A stretch of 64,000 nt of DNA from Streptomyces sp. NBRC 110035 (GTDB lineage Bacteria > Actinomycetota > Actinomycetes > Streptomycetales > Streptomycetaceae). The position numbers and the translations under genes were made by a program. The notes beneath the pieces were generated by a model, which was not told the origin of the DNA, searched no databases, and was given only the letters and a program-made list of their open reading frames with translations. Numbering within the stretch: position 1 is the stretch's first letter; each line of letters begins with the position of its first letter. Below, piece by piece: positions 54,870-63,780 of this stretch. The stretch is from the NCBI RefSeq assembly GCF_000829695.1, contig NZ_BBNN01000031.1, positions 62,947-126,946 of the forward strand, given 5' to 3'.

Positions 54870-55874
54870 GTGAACCAGCGACCCGAACCGGAACCGCTGT
54901 CCGACGAGCGTGTGGCCGCCCTGGTCGGCGACGCCGCTGCCGCACCGTCGATGCACAACGTCCAGCCGTGGCGATTCCACTACGTCCGGGGCAGCCACAC
55001 CCTCCACCTGCGCGCGGATCCCGACCGCGTCCTGCCGCACGCCGACCCCGACAGCCGCGCCCTGCACCTCGGCTGCGGCGGCGCTCTGCTGAACCTGCGG
55101 GTCGCGGCGGTCCACGAAGGCCTGCACCCGGCGGCCCGCCTGCTGCCCGACCAGGCCGACCCGGCGCTGCTCGCCTCGGTGCAACTGGCCGGACCCGGGA
55201 GCGGTGAGAGCGACCTCGCCCCCCTGTATCCGGCGATTGCCCGCAGGCACAGCAGCCGCTTCCCGTTCGACGAGACGGAGATCCCCCCCGAGGTGCGCGC
55301 GGCCCTCGTCGACGCCGCACGCCATGAGGGAGCGATGCTGGCCTTCCCCTCCCCGTGGCACCTCGATGAGGTGCTGGGGCTGCTCGAGGAGGCCGAGGCA
55401 CGCAACCTCACCGACCGCGGCAGCGACGAGGACCTGGCGCGATGGACCCGCATCGACGTCCCGCCCGGGGAGAAGGTCTCGGACGGTGTTCCCGGCTACG
55501 CCTTCGGACCACGCAAGCGGGGCGGCAAGGCCCCCATGCGTGACTTCGCCGGGCCCAGGCCGGTGGCAGGCCGTGACAGCACCGAGTTCGAACGGACGCC
55601 GCAGCTGGCGGTTCTCAGCACGGTCCGTGACGGTCCCGAGGACTGGCTGAGCGCCGGGCAGGCCATGGAGCGCGTCCTGCTGCTGGCCACCCTGGAGGGC
55701 CTGTCCAGTTCCTTCGCCACCCAGGCCCTCGAGTGGGGGGACCTGCGCTGGCCCCTGCGCGACCCCGTCTCGGGTACGGGCCACCCACAGATCGTGCTGC
55801 GCCTCGGATACGGCCCCACAGGCCCCGCCACACCACGCCGACCGGTGGCGGACGTACTCGACATCCAGCCCTGA
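54870..55874 (+). CDS. Acg-type nitroreductase family protein
   Basis: This 334-aa protein from GTG 54870 contains AAAAPSMHNVQPWRFHY, the FMN-binding entry of Acg-family nitroreductases, and ARRHSSRFPFDETEIPPEV. It also has FATQALEWGDLRWPLRD and the closing QIVLRLGYGPTGPATPRRPV. M. tuberculosis Acg (Rv2032) and Rv3131 belong to the same group and to the DosR regulon. The family binds FMN; several members may store it instead of catalysing reduction. AAGGAAGG precedes the start. Confidence 0.92.
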   Translation: MNQRPEPEPLSDERVAALVGDAAAAPSMHNVQPWRFHYVRGSHTLHLRADPDRVLPHADPDSRALHLGCGGALLNLRVAAVHEGLHPAARLLPDQADPALLASVQLAGPGSGESDLAPLYPAIARRHSSRFPFDETEIPPEVRAALVDAARHEGAMLAFPSPWHLDEVLGLLEEAEARNLTDRGSDEDLARWTRIDVPPGEKVSDGVPGYAFGPRKRGGKAPMRDFAGPRPVAGRDSTEFERTPQLAVLSTVRDGPEDWLSAGQAMERVLLLATLEGLSSSFATQALEWGDLRWPLRDPVSGTGHPQIVLRLGYGPTGPATPRRPVADVLDIQP

Positions 55875-56054
55875 CGTGCCTTCGTGCCGGCTCTCTGCGA
55901 ACCGTCGGACCTGTTCGCCGGCCCCGGTGGTCGTACGCATCGAGGCCGGGAAGGCTTCCAGCCGGTCGCTGCGGCTGCGGCGGTCCGCGGGTAGTGCGAC
56001 CGTATTGGCAGGGGATCTGCCATCGCCCGCACAGGACGGAAGGTGAGGGACACC

Positions 56055-56930
56055 ATGGAACCCCCGCTGGTCACAGGCGTCGACGGGTCGGACTGCAGCC
56101 TTCGGGCAGTGGACTGGGCGGTGGACGAAGCGGCGCGCCTCGGCGTGCCCCTGCGCCTCATCCACGCCTCCTTGTGGGAACGCTACGAAGGAGCACTCCC
56201 CTCCCTCGGGACCGATCGCCCCGCCGAACAGGTCATGGCGGAGCACATCATCGCCTCGAGCCTGGAACGTGCCCGGCTGCGCAATCCCGAGGTGAAAGTG
56301 TCGGGCGACCTGCTGCCCGACGATGCCGTGTCCGCGCTGCTGCATGCGGGACGCGAGGCATTCGCCCTGGTCACGGGCTCACGCGGGCGAGGCGGGATGA
56401 CCGGGCTGCTCCTGGGCTCGGTCAGCCTCACGGTGGCGGCCCGCGCGTTGTGTCCGGTCCTCGTCGTCCGTGGCTCGGAGCGCAGCCGGCAGGGCCTCTT
56501 CGGTCGGATGGTGGTCGGGGTCGGCGACTCGACCACGGGCTCGGGCGCGGTACGGTTCGCCTTCCGGGAGGCCGAGGCGCGCGGCTGCCCCCTTGATGCC
56601 GTGCGGGCCTGGCGCCGCCCGGCCCATGAGCACGTGGACCATCCCCTTCTCGCCGACGATGCCGCCGGCGCCCGCGAGGAACGCGCCTCGGCCAACCTCA
56701 CCGAGGCGCTGCACGAGGAGCTCCGGGACCACCCCGGGGTCGAGGTCCGCCGCAGGCCGGTCGAAGGCCCCGCCCACCGGGTTCTCCTGGACGCGGCAGC
56801 CGAAGCCGACCTGGTCGTCGTCGGCGCTGTGCGGCGGCGCGGCCACTTCGGTCTGCAACTCGGCCGCACCGCCCACGCCCTGCTGCACCACTCCGAGTGC
56901 CCGGTCGCCGTGGTCCCTCAGCGGGCCTGA
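56055..56930 (+). CDS. universal stress protein, tandem UspA domains
   Basis: This 291-aa protein from ATG 56055 (GTGAGGG upstream) has PLVTGVDGSDCSLRAVDWAV to GSRGRGGMTGLLLGSVSLT and CPVLVVRG in domain 1. Domain 2 runs from RMVVGVGDSTTGSGAVRFAF to VGAVRRRGHFGLQLGRTAHA and CPVAVVPQ. Domain 1 has the full ATP loop; domain 2 has a degenerate one, the same pattern as at 52104-52925. The two genes are probably paralogues. The GH65 gene follows closely, 49 bases downstream. Confidence 0.94.
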   Translation: MEPPLVTGVDGSDCSLRAVDWAVDEAARLGVPLRLIHASLWERYEGALPSLGTDRPAEQVMAEHIIASSLERARLRNPEVKVSGDLLPDDAVSALLHAGREAFALVTGSRGRGGMTGLLLGSVSLTVAARALCPVLVVRGSERSRQGLFGRMVVGVGDSTTGSGAVRFAFREAEARGCPLDAVRAWRRPAHEHVDHPLLADDAAGAREERASANLTEALHEELRDHPGVEVRRRPVEGPAHRVLLDAAAEADLVVVGAVRRRGHFGLQLGRTAHALLHHSECPVAVVPQRA

Positions 56931-56979
56931 GCGCCGTCCTGTGGGCCGCCTCGTGGGAGAGGAGGAGGGAGCGCCGCGG

Positions 56980-59376
56980 ATGCCGGAGTGGACGTGGGAG
57001 TACGAGGGGTACGACCCTGCTGCCGAACGGTTGCGGGAAGCGCTGTGCACCCTCGGCAACGGCTACTTCGCCACCCGCGGCGCGGTGCCCGAGAGCAGAG
57101 CGGGCGTGGTGCACTGCCCGGGTACCTACGCAGCCGGCTGCTACAACCGGCTGGAGTCGACCGTGGCGGGGCAGCGGGTGGCGAACGAGGATCTGGTCAA
57201 CCTGCCGAACTGGCTGCTCCTGCGGTTCCGTTGCCGTCCCGCCGACGGACCTTGGGGACCCTGGTTCTCCCCGGACACCTGCGCCCTGCTCGACCACCGG
57301 CACACTCTGGACCTGCGCCGCGGCACGCTGACCCGCACGCTTCGCTACCGGGACGACGCGGGCGTCGTGGGTGTGGAGCAGGTCCGCCTCGTCCACATGA
57401 GGCACCCTCATCTGGCCGCGCTGCGGACGGTCTTCACGGCCGAGGACTGGTCGGGAGAGATCGAGGTCGAGTCCGCCCTGGACGGCGGTGTGACCAACGG
57501 CAACGTGCACCGTTACCGGGCTCTCAACCGCCGTCACCTGACGCGGGTGGCCACAGGGGTGGAAGAGCCCGACAGGGTGTGGCTGCGCTGCCGCACCAGC
57601 GCCTCCGACATCACGATCGCCATGGCGGCCCGGACCGCCGTCCCCGGACAGCGGCCCGTCTCCCGGGGATCGCGTCCCGCCCCTCGGCGTGCCGCGCATC
57701 GCGTCGTGGTCCGCGTCGCGCCGGGCCGGGCCGTCGGCGTGGAGAAGACCGTGGCACTGCACACCTCACGCGACACGGCGATCTCCAATCCGCTCGATGC
57801 GGCCCTCGACCGGGTGACCGTGGCCCCGGACTTCCCCGCACTCATGACCTCCCACGCCGCCGCCTGGGCGCAGTTGTGGCGGCGAGCGGAGGTCGAGGTG
57901 CCCGGCGAGGCCGGTCGTGTCCTGCGCCTGCACCAGTTCCACGTCCTGCAGACACTGTCACCGCACACCGCGGAACTGGACGTGGGAGTGCCGGCCCGGG
58001 GGCTGCACGGCGAGGCGTACCGGGGCCATGTGTTCTGGGACGAGCTGTTCGTGCTGCCGTACCTGAACCTGCACTTTCCGGAGGTTTCCCGGGCCTTGCT
58101 GACGTACCGGCACCGGCGTCTGCCGCAGGCGTGCCGGGCGGCGGCCGCAGCAGGCCGGACAGGCGCGATGTACCCGTGGCAGAGCGGCAGCGACGGCCGT
58201 GAGGAGACCCAGGAACTGCATCTCAACCCCCGCTCGGGACGCTGGTTGCCGGATCACTCCCGGCTCCAGCACCACGTCGGCTCGGCCGTCGCCTACAACG
58301 TGTGGCAGTACTGCGAGGCCACCGGCGACATCGAGTTCCTCCACACCAAGGGGGCGGAGATGCTGCTGCACATCGCCCGCTTCTGGGCGGACACGGCGGA
58401 GTTCGCCCCCGGGACGGGCCGTTACCGCATCCGTGGGGTGATGGGCCCCGACGAGTACCACGACGGCTACCCGGACTCCGTCCGGCCCGGCCTGGACGAC
58501 AACGCGTACACCAACGTCACCGCTGCATGGGTCCTCGGCCGTGCCCTGGACCTCGTGCGACGGCTTCCCTCGTGGCACCGGGAGGAACTGTTCGACCGCA
58601 TGGGGCTGGACGGCGACGAACTCCTGAAGTGGGAGGAGGTGTCCCGACGGCTGCGCGTGCCGTACCACCAGGGCGTCATCAGTCAGTTCGAAGGCTACGG
58701 CGACCTGGCCGAGCTGGACTGGGACGGCTACCGCGAGCGGTACGACAGCATCCGGAGGCTGGACCGGATACTGGAGTCCGAGGGCGACGCGGTCAACCGG
58801 TACAAGGCGTCCAAACAGGCTGACGTCCTGATGCTCGGCTACCTCTTCTCCCCCGCGGAGCTGCGGAAGGTGTTCCGGCGCCTGGGGTACGCGATGGACG
58901 ACGAGATCTGGCGCAGGACCGTCGACTACTACCTGCGGCGCACCAGCCACGGCTCCACCCTCAGCGGGCTCGTCCACGGCTGGGTCCTCGCCCGGGTCGG
59001 ACGGGCCGAGGCATGGCGGTACTCCCGGGAGGCACTGGAGTCGGACATCGCCGATCTCCAGGGTGGCACGACCGGCGAAGGCATCCATCTCGGTGCCATG
59101 GCCGGGACCCTCGACATGGTTCAGCGCGGCCTGACGGGACTGGAGACCCGTGAGGACGCGCTGTGGCTGGACCCCGTGCCGCTTCCGGCGCTGTCCGAGT
59201 ACGGGTTCTCACTGCGCTATCGCGGTCACTGGGGTGTCGGTGTGCGGCTGCGGAGCGGACGGTTGCGGATCGACGTGCCCGATTCGGAACAGTCACCGAT
59301 CCGCGTGGTACTGGCCGACCGGGCTGTCACGGTCGCACCGGGAGAGACCTGCACGCTGGCGCTGCCGGCGGGCTGA
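56980..59376 (+). CDS. GH65-family glycoside phosphorylase/hydrolase
   Basis: This 798-aa protein has the GH65 blocks LGNGYFATRGAVPES, WDELFVLPYLNLHFPEVSRA, YPWQSGSDGREETQELHLNP, and GVMGPDEYHDGYPDS, where Glu492 is the general acid. KASKQADVLMLGYLF follows. GH65 includes trehalose, maltose and kojibiose phosphorylases and acid trehalases, and the exact donor cannot be read. It would mobilise trehalose-type reserves, which fits a dormancy locus. ATG 56980 is preceded by GGAGGAGGGA. No beta-phosphoglucomutase gene is beside it. The 243 bases after its stop hold no supported gene. Confidence 0.92.
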   Translation: MPEWTWEYEGYDPAAERLREALCTLGNGYFATRGAVPESRAGVVHCPGTYAAGCYNRLESTVAGQRVANEDLVNLPNWLLLRFRCRPADGPWGPWFSPDTCALLDHRHTLDLRRGTLTRTLRYRDDAGVVGVEQVRLVHMRHPHLAALRTVFTAEDWSGEIEVESALDGGVTNGNVHRYRALNRRHLTRVATGVEEPDRVWLRCRTSASDITIAMAARTAVPGQRPVSRGSRPAPRRAAHRVVVRVAPGRAVGVEKTVALHTSRDTAISNPLDAALDRVTVAPDFPALMTSHAAAWAQLWRRAEVEVPGEAGRVLRLHQFHVLQTLSPHTAELDVGVPARGLHGEAYRGHVFWDELFVLPYLNLHFPEVSRALLTYRHRRLPQACRAAAAAGRTGAMYPWQSGSDGREETQELHLNPRSGRWLPDHSRLQHHVGSAVAYNVWQYCEATGDIEFLHTKGAEMLLHIARFWADTAEFAPGTGRYRIRGVMGPDEYHDGYPDSVRPGLDDNAYTNVTAAWVLGRALDLVRRLPSWHREELFDRMGLDGDELLKWEEVSRRLRVPYHQGVISQFEGYGDLAELDWDGYRERYDSIRRLDRILESEGDAVNRYKASKQADVLMLGYLFSPAELRKVFRRLGYAMDDEIWRRTVDYYLRRTSHGSTLSGLVHGWVLARVGRAEAWRYSREALESDIADLQGGTTGEGIHLGAMAGTLDMVQRGLTGLETREDALWLDPVPLPALSEYGFSLRYRGHWGVGVRLRSGRLRIDVPDSEQSPIRVVLADRAVTVAPGETCTLALPAG

Positions 59377-59619
59377 CCGCCCCGGCACGGACGGGGTGCT
59401 GCGGCCCCTGGAGGAGCACGGGATCCAGCGGCTGCCGGGCGTGCGGGGCTCCCGCTTCACCGAGGTCGTCCGCGCGGCGTCCCGACCACTCGGCGGGGTC
59501 CGGGCCCTCGGGGGTCCTTTCCCTGTGCCCGCCCGGGTCGCGCGGCCCGGCACCGCGCCGTGCAGATGCACGGCACCGGACCGCGCGACCTGATCGGACG
59601 CTCATGAGGAGAGGACCCC

Positions 59620-60276
59620 TTACTGGAAGGCGGCACGGATTTCCTGCTCGGTTGCGGCGTGGGACACGACGAGGAGTTCGTCGCCGGGCCTCAGCCGCAT
59701 CTCGGGGGCGGGAACGGTGGGCCGGCCGTCGCGGACGACGGTCGCGACGACCGTTCCCGCGGGCAGGGCGATCCCGGTGAGCGTGTGGCCTGCGGCGCGG
59801 GACTGCGGCGTGATGACGGTTTCGATGGCGTCGACGCCCGCCTTGCTCAGGCGCAGCAGGGCGACGGTGTCGGTGGCGCCGGTGGCTTCCTCGATGAGGG
59901 AGATCAGGGGGGTGGCGGCGGGGACCGCGGTGTCCACTCCCCATCTCTGGTCGAAGAGCCACGTGTTCTCCGTGTCGTTGACCCGCGCCACGACCTTGGG
60001 AACGGCGAAGTGCCGCTTGGCGAGGAGACTGGTCACGAGGTTGTCCTCGTCGTGGCCGGTGGTGGCGATGACGAGGTCGGCGGTGAGTGCTCCGGCGCGC
60101 TCGAGGAAGGCGGGATCACAGGCGTCCCCCGCCATGAGGCGTGCGGGCACACGGCCTTCGAGTTCGGCGATCCGGTCGTCGTCGATGTCGACGAGGGTGA
60201 CGTCGTTGCGGGCTGCGGCCAGGACCTGGGCGATCTGGGTGCCCAGGCGTCCTGCACCGGCGATGAGGGCTTTCAT
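59620..60276 (-). CDS. TrkA-type RCK potassium-transport regulator
   Basis: This 218-aa protein has an RCK_N Rossmann domain (MKALIAGAGRLGTQIAQVLA, VTLVDIDDDRIAEL, ACDPAFLERAG) and a C-terminal TrkA_C domain (GDELLVVSHAATEQEIRAAF). These bind NAD(H) or nucleotides and gate Trk/Ktr K+ channels. No TrkH/KtrB membrane subunit is near. Its start ATG overlaps the stop of the next gene upstream (ATGA at 60273-60276). Confidence 0.92.
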   Translation of the reverse strand: MKALIAGAGRLGTQIAQVLAAARNDVTLVDIDDDRIAELEGRVPARLMAGDACDPAFLERAGALTADLVIATTGHDEDNLVTSLLAKRHFAVPKVVARVNDTENTWLFDQRWGVDTAVPAATPLISLIEEATGATDTVALLRLSKAGVDAIETVITPQSRAAGHTLTGIALPAGTVVATVVRDGRPTVPAPEMRLRPGDELLVVSHAATEQEIRAAFQ

Positions 60277-60932
60277 GTGCCCAGCTCCTTGCCCAGGAAG
60301 CCGCGCAGTCTGCCGAGGGAGGTGGCGGCGACAGCGAAGGTGACCAGATCTCCGGGCTCGGCCGGGGTGTTGTGCGCGGGGACGAACGAACGGCCCGCCC
60401 GGGTGACCTCGACGACGTGCACCTCGCCGTCGACGCCGAACTCGGTCAGGCGCCGCCCGGCGAGGTAGTCGGGCAGCTGCGAGCGGATCAGCAGTGTCTC
60501 ACCGTTGCCGAAGGTCAGTTCGGGCGTGAGGTGGCGGTGCAGCAGCATCTGGTGGATCCGGTGCACGGTCCAGCGGACGCCGGCGATGGTGGGGATGCCG
60601 AGCTCGCCGTAGAGGTCGGCGCGGCGGGGGTCGTGGACGCGGGCCAGGACGATCGGCACCCGATAGGTCTCCTTGGCCGTCCGCGCGCTGACGATGTTGC
60701 TGTTGCCGCCCGGGGCGACGGCGACGAACGCGTCCGCGTGCTCGATACCGGCGGCCTCGAGGACCGTACGGCTGTATCCGTTGCCCTCGTGGAACCTGCC
60801 CGGGAAGCCGGTGGGCAGCAGCCTGCGGCTCCTGGCCACGCGGTCCACGACGCGTACGTCGTTGCCTTCGGCGGCGAGGCGGGCGGCGAGCAGCGACCCG
60901 ACCCGCCCGCAGCCGACGATGATCACTCTCAT
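60273..60932 (-). CDS. TrkA-type RCK protein, second copy
   Basis: This 219-aa protein begins MRVIIVGCGRVGSLLAARLA and continues NDVRVVDRVARSRRLLPTGF, then has a TrkA_C domain near the end (AEPGDLVTFAVAATSLGRLR). The conserved Asp in the second strand of the Rossmann fold is present. It differs clearly from its neighbour, so it is an ancient duplicate, like the TrkA-TrkB pair of mycobacteria. The start overlaps the stop of the P-ATPase gene and its own stop overlaps the next trkA, giving a three-gene coupled operon. Confidence 0.92.
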   Translation of the reverse strand: MRVIIVGCGRVGSLLAARLAAEGNDVRVVDRVARSRRLLPTGFPGRFHEGNGYSRTVLEAAGIEHADAFVAVAPGGNSNIVSARTAKETYRVPIVLARVHDPRRADLYGELGIPTIAGVRWTVHRIHQMLLHRHLTPELTFGNGETLLIRSQLPDYLAGRRLTEFGVDGEVHVVEVTRAGRSFVPAHNTPAEPGDLVTFAVAATSLGRLRGFLGKELGT

Positions 60933-63689
60933 CGTGCCTCTCCTTCGGGGACCGCGGGCCCGCGTCGGCGCAGCCATGCCTTCCTGCGCTCCTCGGCGGC
61001 CAGCACCAGCGCGCCGAGACCGGCAAGGACGGCGCCCAGTCGCCCGCGGCCAGCGGGGCGGTGTGGAACAGGGCCTGGAGCGGGGGCAGGTAGCTGATGC
61101 CCGCCATCAGGGCGATGCCGAGGCATCCGGCTGCCGGCAGCCACGGGTTGGACAGCGGGCCGACGCGCAGCAGACTCTGCCGGTCGGTGCGCACCGCGAA
61201 GGCCACGAAGAACTGGCTGAGCACGATCCCGGCGTGCACCATGGTGACCGCCTTCCGGTAGACGGGATCGTCCTCGGTGAGGTCCGCCCACGGGATGCCC
61301 GACGCGTGGATGTGCCAGAAGAACACGGCGGTCACGCCGATGGCCTGGATGCCGCCCAGGAAAAGGATGCGGCCCATGACGGCCGCGGAGAAGAGCCGTT
61401 CGCGCCGGGAGCGTGGCGGGCGGTCCATGACGTCGGGTTCCGGTGGCTCGGCCCCGAGCGCCAGAGCGGGCAGAACATCGGTGCCGAGGTCGATGGCGAG
61501 GATCTGCACCGCGCTGATCGGCACCAGCGGGAACCCGGCGAGGGTCGCGGCCACGATCGGGCCGAGTTCGCCGATGTTGCTGCTGAAGACGTAGACGAGG
61601 AACTTGCGGATGTTCTGGTAGACCGACCGGCCCAGCCGCACCGCTGCGGCGATGGAGGCGAACGAGTCGTCGAGGAGCACCGTCACCGCGGCTTCTCTGG
61701 CGACGTCGGTGCCCGAGACGCCCATCGCCACGCCGATGTCGGCGTGCTTGAGGGCCGGGGCGTCATTGGCGCCGTCGCCGGTGACGGCGACGACCTCGCC
61801 GCGCCGGTGCAGGGCGACGACGACCCGCATCTTGTCCTCGGGGCCGACCCGGCACAGCAGCAGCTCTCCCGGCCTCTCCAGGAGCAAGTCCAGGCCGTCC
61901 TCGTCCAGCGCCTCGACATCGGTACCGGTCACCACGGTGGGGGCGGGGCCGGTGACGATGCCGACCCTGCGGGCGACGGCCTCGGCGGTCAGCGGGTGGT
62001 CCCCGGTGACCATCACGATCCGGATGCGGGCCCGTCGGCAGTCGGCGACCGCGCCGCTGACCTCGGGGCGCGGCGGGTCGAGCATTCCGACGAGACCCAG
62101 CAGCGTCAGCTCCGATTCGGCCGCCTTCTGCCCGGGACGGGGGTCGGGCACCTGCCGCTGGGCCACTGCCAGGACGCGCAGCCCCTGGGAGGCCATTGCG
62201 TCGTTCGCGGCGATGACCTCGGCCCGCAGGTCGTCGGTGAGCAGGCGGCGCTCTCCCGCCCGGTCGGCGGCGCTGCAGCGCTCAAGAAGTTCCTGCGGCG
62301 CGCCCTTGGCGTATACGCGACAGCCACCGCCGGCGCTGTCCTGGTGCACGGTGCTCATGAGCTTGCGGCCGGAGCCGAAGGGGTGTTCCGCGACGCGCGG
62401 TGCTGCGGCCTCCTCGGCGGCCAGGTCGAGCCCGGCCTTCGCCGCGGCCACGAGCAGCGCCCCCTCGGTGGTGTCTCCGAGCACCCGCCAGCCCGCCCGG
62501 TTCGACGGCGGGACCAGCCGGGCGTTGCAGCACAGGGCCGCAGCCCGCAGCAGAGCGCGCACCGGCGCCGGGTCGTCCACCTCGCCGTCGGGCGCGTACC
62601 CCACCCCGGTCACGGCATGCGCCACCCCTGCGGACCACACCCGTACGACGGTCATCTCGGCCCGGGTGAGGGTGCCGGTCTTGTCCGTGCACACGACGGT
62701 GGTGGACCCCAGCGCCTCCACTGCCAGCAGTTGCTTGACCAGGGCGTGCCGCCGGGCCATCCGCCGGACCCCGATCGCCAGGGACACCGACATGGTCGCG
62801 GGCAGGCCCTCGGGGACGCGAGTGCGACCATGACGCCGAGGGCGAAGACGAAGGTCTCCACGAAAGGCTGCCTGCCCGGCAGACGTACCAGGAACAGCAG
62901 TGCCCCGATCGCCAGGGCCGTCCCCGCGACCCTGCGCGCCATCAGAGCCACCTGGCTCTGCAGCGGGGTCCGTTGGCGGTGCACTGTGGCCGTGAGCCGG
63001 AAGATCTTCCCGAACTCGGTGGCGGTGCCGGTGGCGAACACCACGGCCTTCGCGGAACCCGCCACCACGTCGGTGCCCATGAAAACGCAGTTGCGGGCTT
63101 CCAGCACCGGGCCGGCGGCCACGGGGTGGGCTGTGCGGCCGACGGCATCGCTCTCGCCCGTCAGAGCCGCGTTGTTCACGGAGACCTCGTGCGCTTCCAC
63201 GAGACGGCAGTCGGCCGGCACCGCGTCCCCGGCCTCCAGGACGACGACGTCCCCGGGTACCAGCCGCTGCGAGGGCAACTCCTGTCTCTCCCCGTCGCGC
63301 AGTACCCGGCAGGTGTGTCTGACCGTCGCCTGCAACGACTCCGCCGTCCGCTCGGCGGAGTACTCCTGTGCGAAGCCGATGGCGGCGTTCAGCACCACCA
63401 CGCACAGGATCGCCACGGCGAGCTGCAGGGTGCCCACGTCCCGGGGGTCCTGAAGCCCGTAGGCCAGGAAGGTGACCGCCGAGGCGACGAGCAGGACGAC
63501 GGCGAAGAGATCGGTGAACTGGCCCGCCAGTTCCCGCCACAGTCGTCTGCGGCTCGCGGGCGGCAGCTCGTTGGGGCCCACACGGCCGTGCCGCGCCGCC
63601 GCGTCCGCCTGCGTCAGTCCCCGCGGGGAGGTCTCCAGCGCCGCGAAGACCTCCCCGGTCGGCAGCGTCTGAACCACGGGAGCGTCCAC
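60929..63689 (-). pseudogene. calcium-type P-type ATPase (P2A-like), two frameshifts
   Basis: From GTG 63689 it has the cation-ATPase N-terminus, ALTGESDAVGRT, and LGVMVAL. A frameshift at 62816-62821 breaks the usual VPEGLPATMS. Then come CTDKTGTLTRAEM (phosphorylated Asp), KGAPQELLERC, MVTGDHPLTAEA and TGDGANDAPALKHAD. The C-terminal helices run to GDWA, where a second shift at about 61031-61041 leads to VLAGLGALVLAAEERRKAWL. The restored stop overlaps the RCK start (ATGA), which supports this reading. The nearest relatives are CtpF-like pumps. If the shifts are errors, the pump is intact. Confidence 0.85.
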
Positions 63690-63780
63690 GGTGGTGGGGG
63701 CCGTCGGTTCGGCGGGCCCGTCCGCGGGCGTCTGCGGGGGGGGGTGGCACCCGTTGTCCGGCGTCCGGGGTCCCTCATCC

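Noticed and set aside
60499..63750. A single 1083-aa frame through the P-ATPase and RCK genes
   Set aside because: Only its central part is P-ATPase. Its start and end are out-of-frame readings of neighbouring coding sequence.
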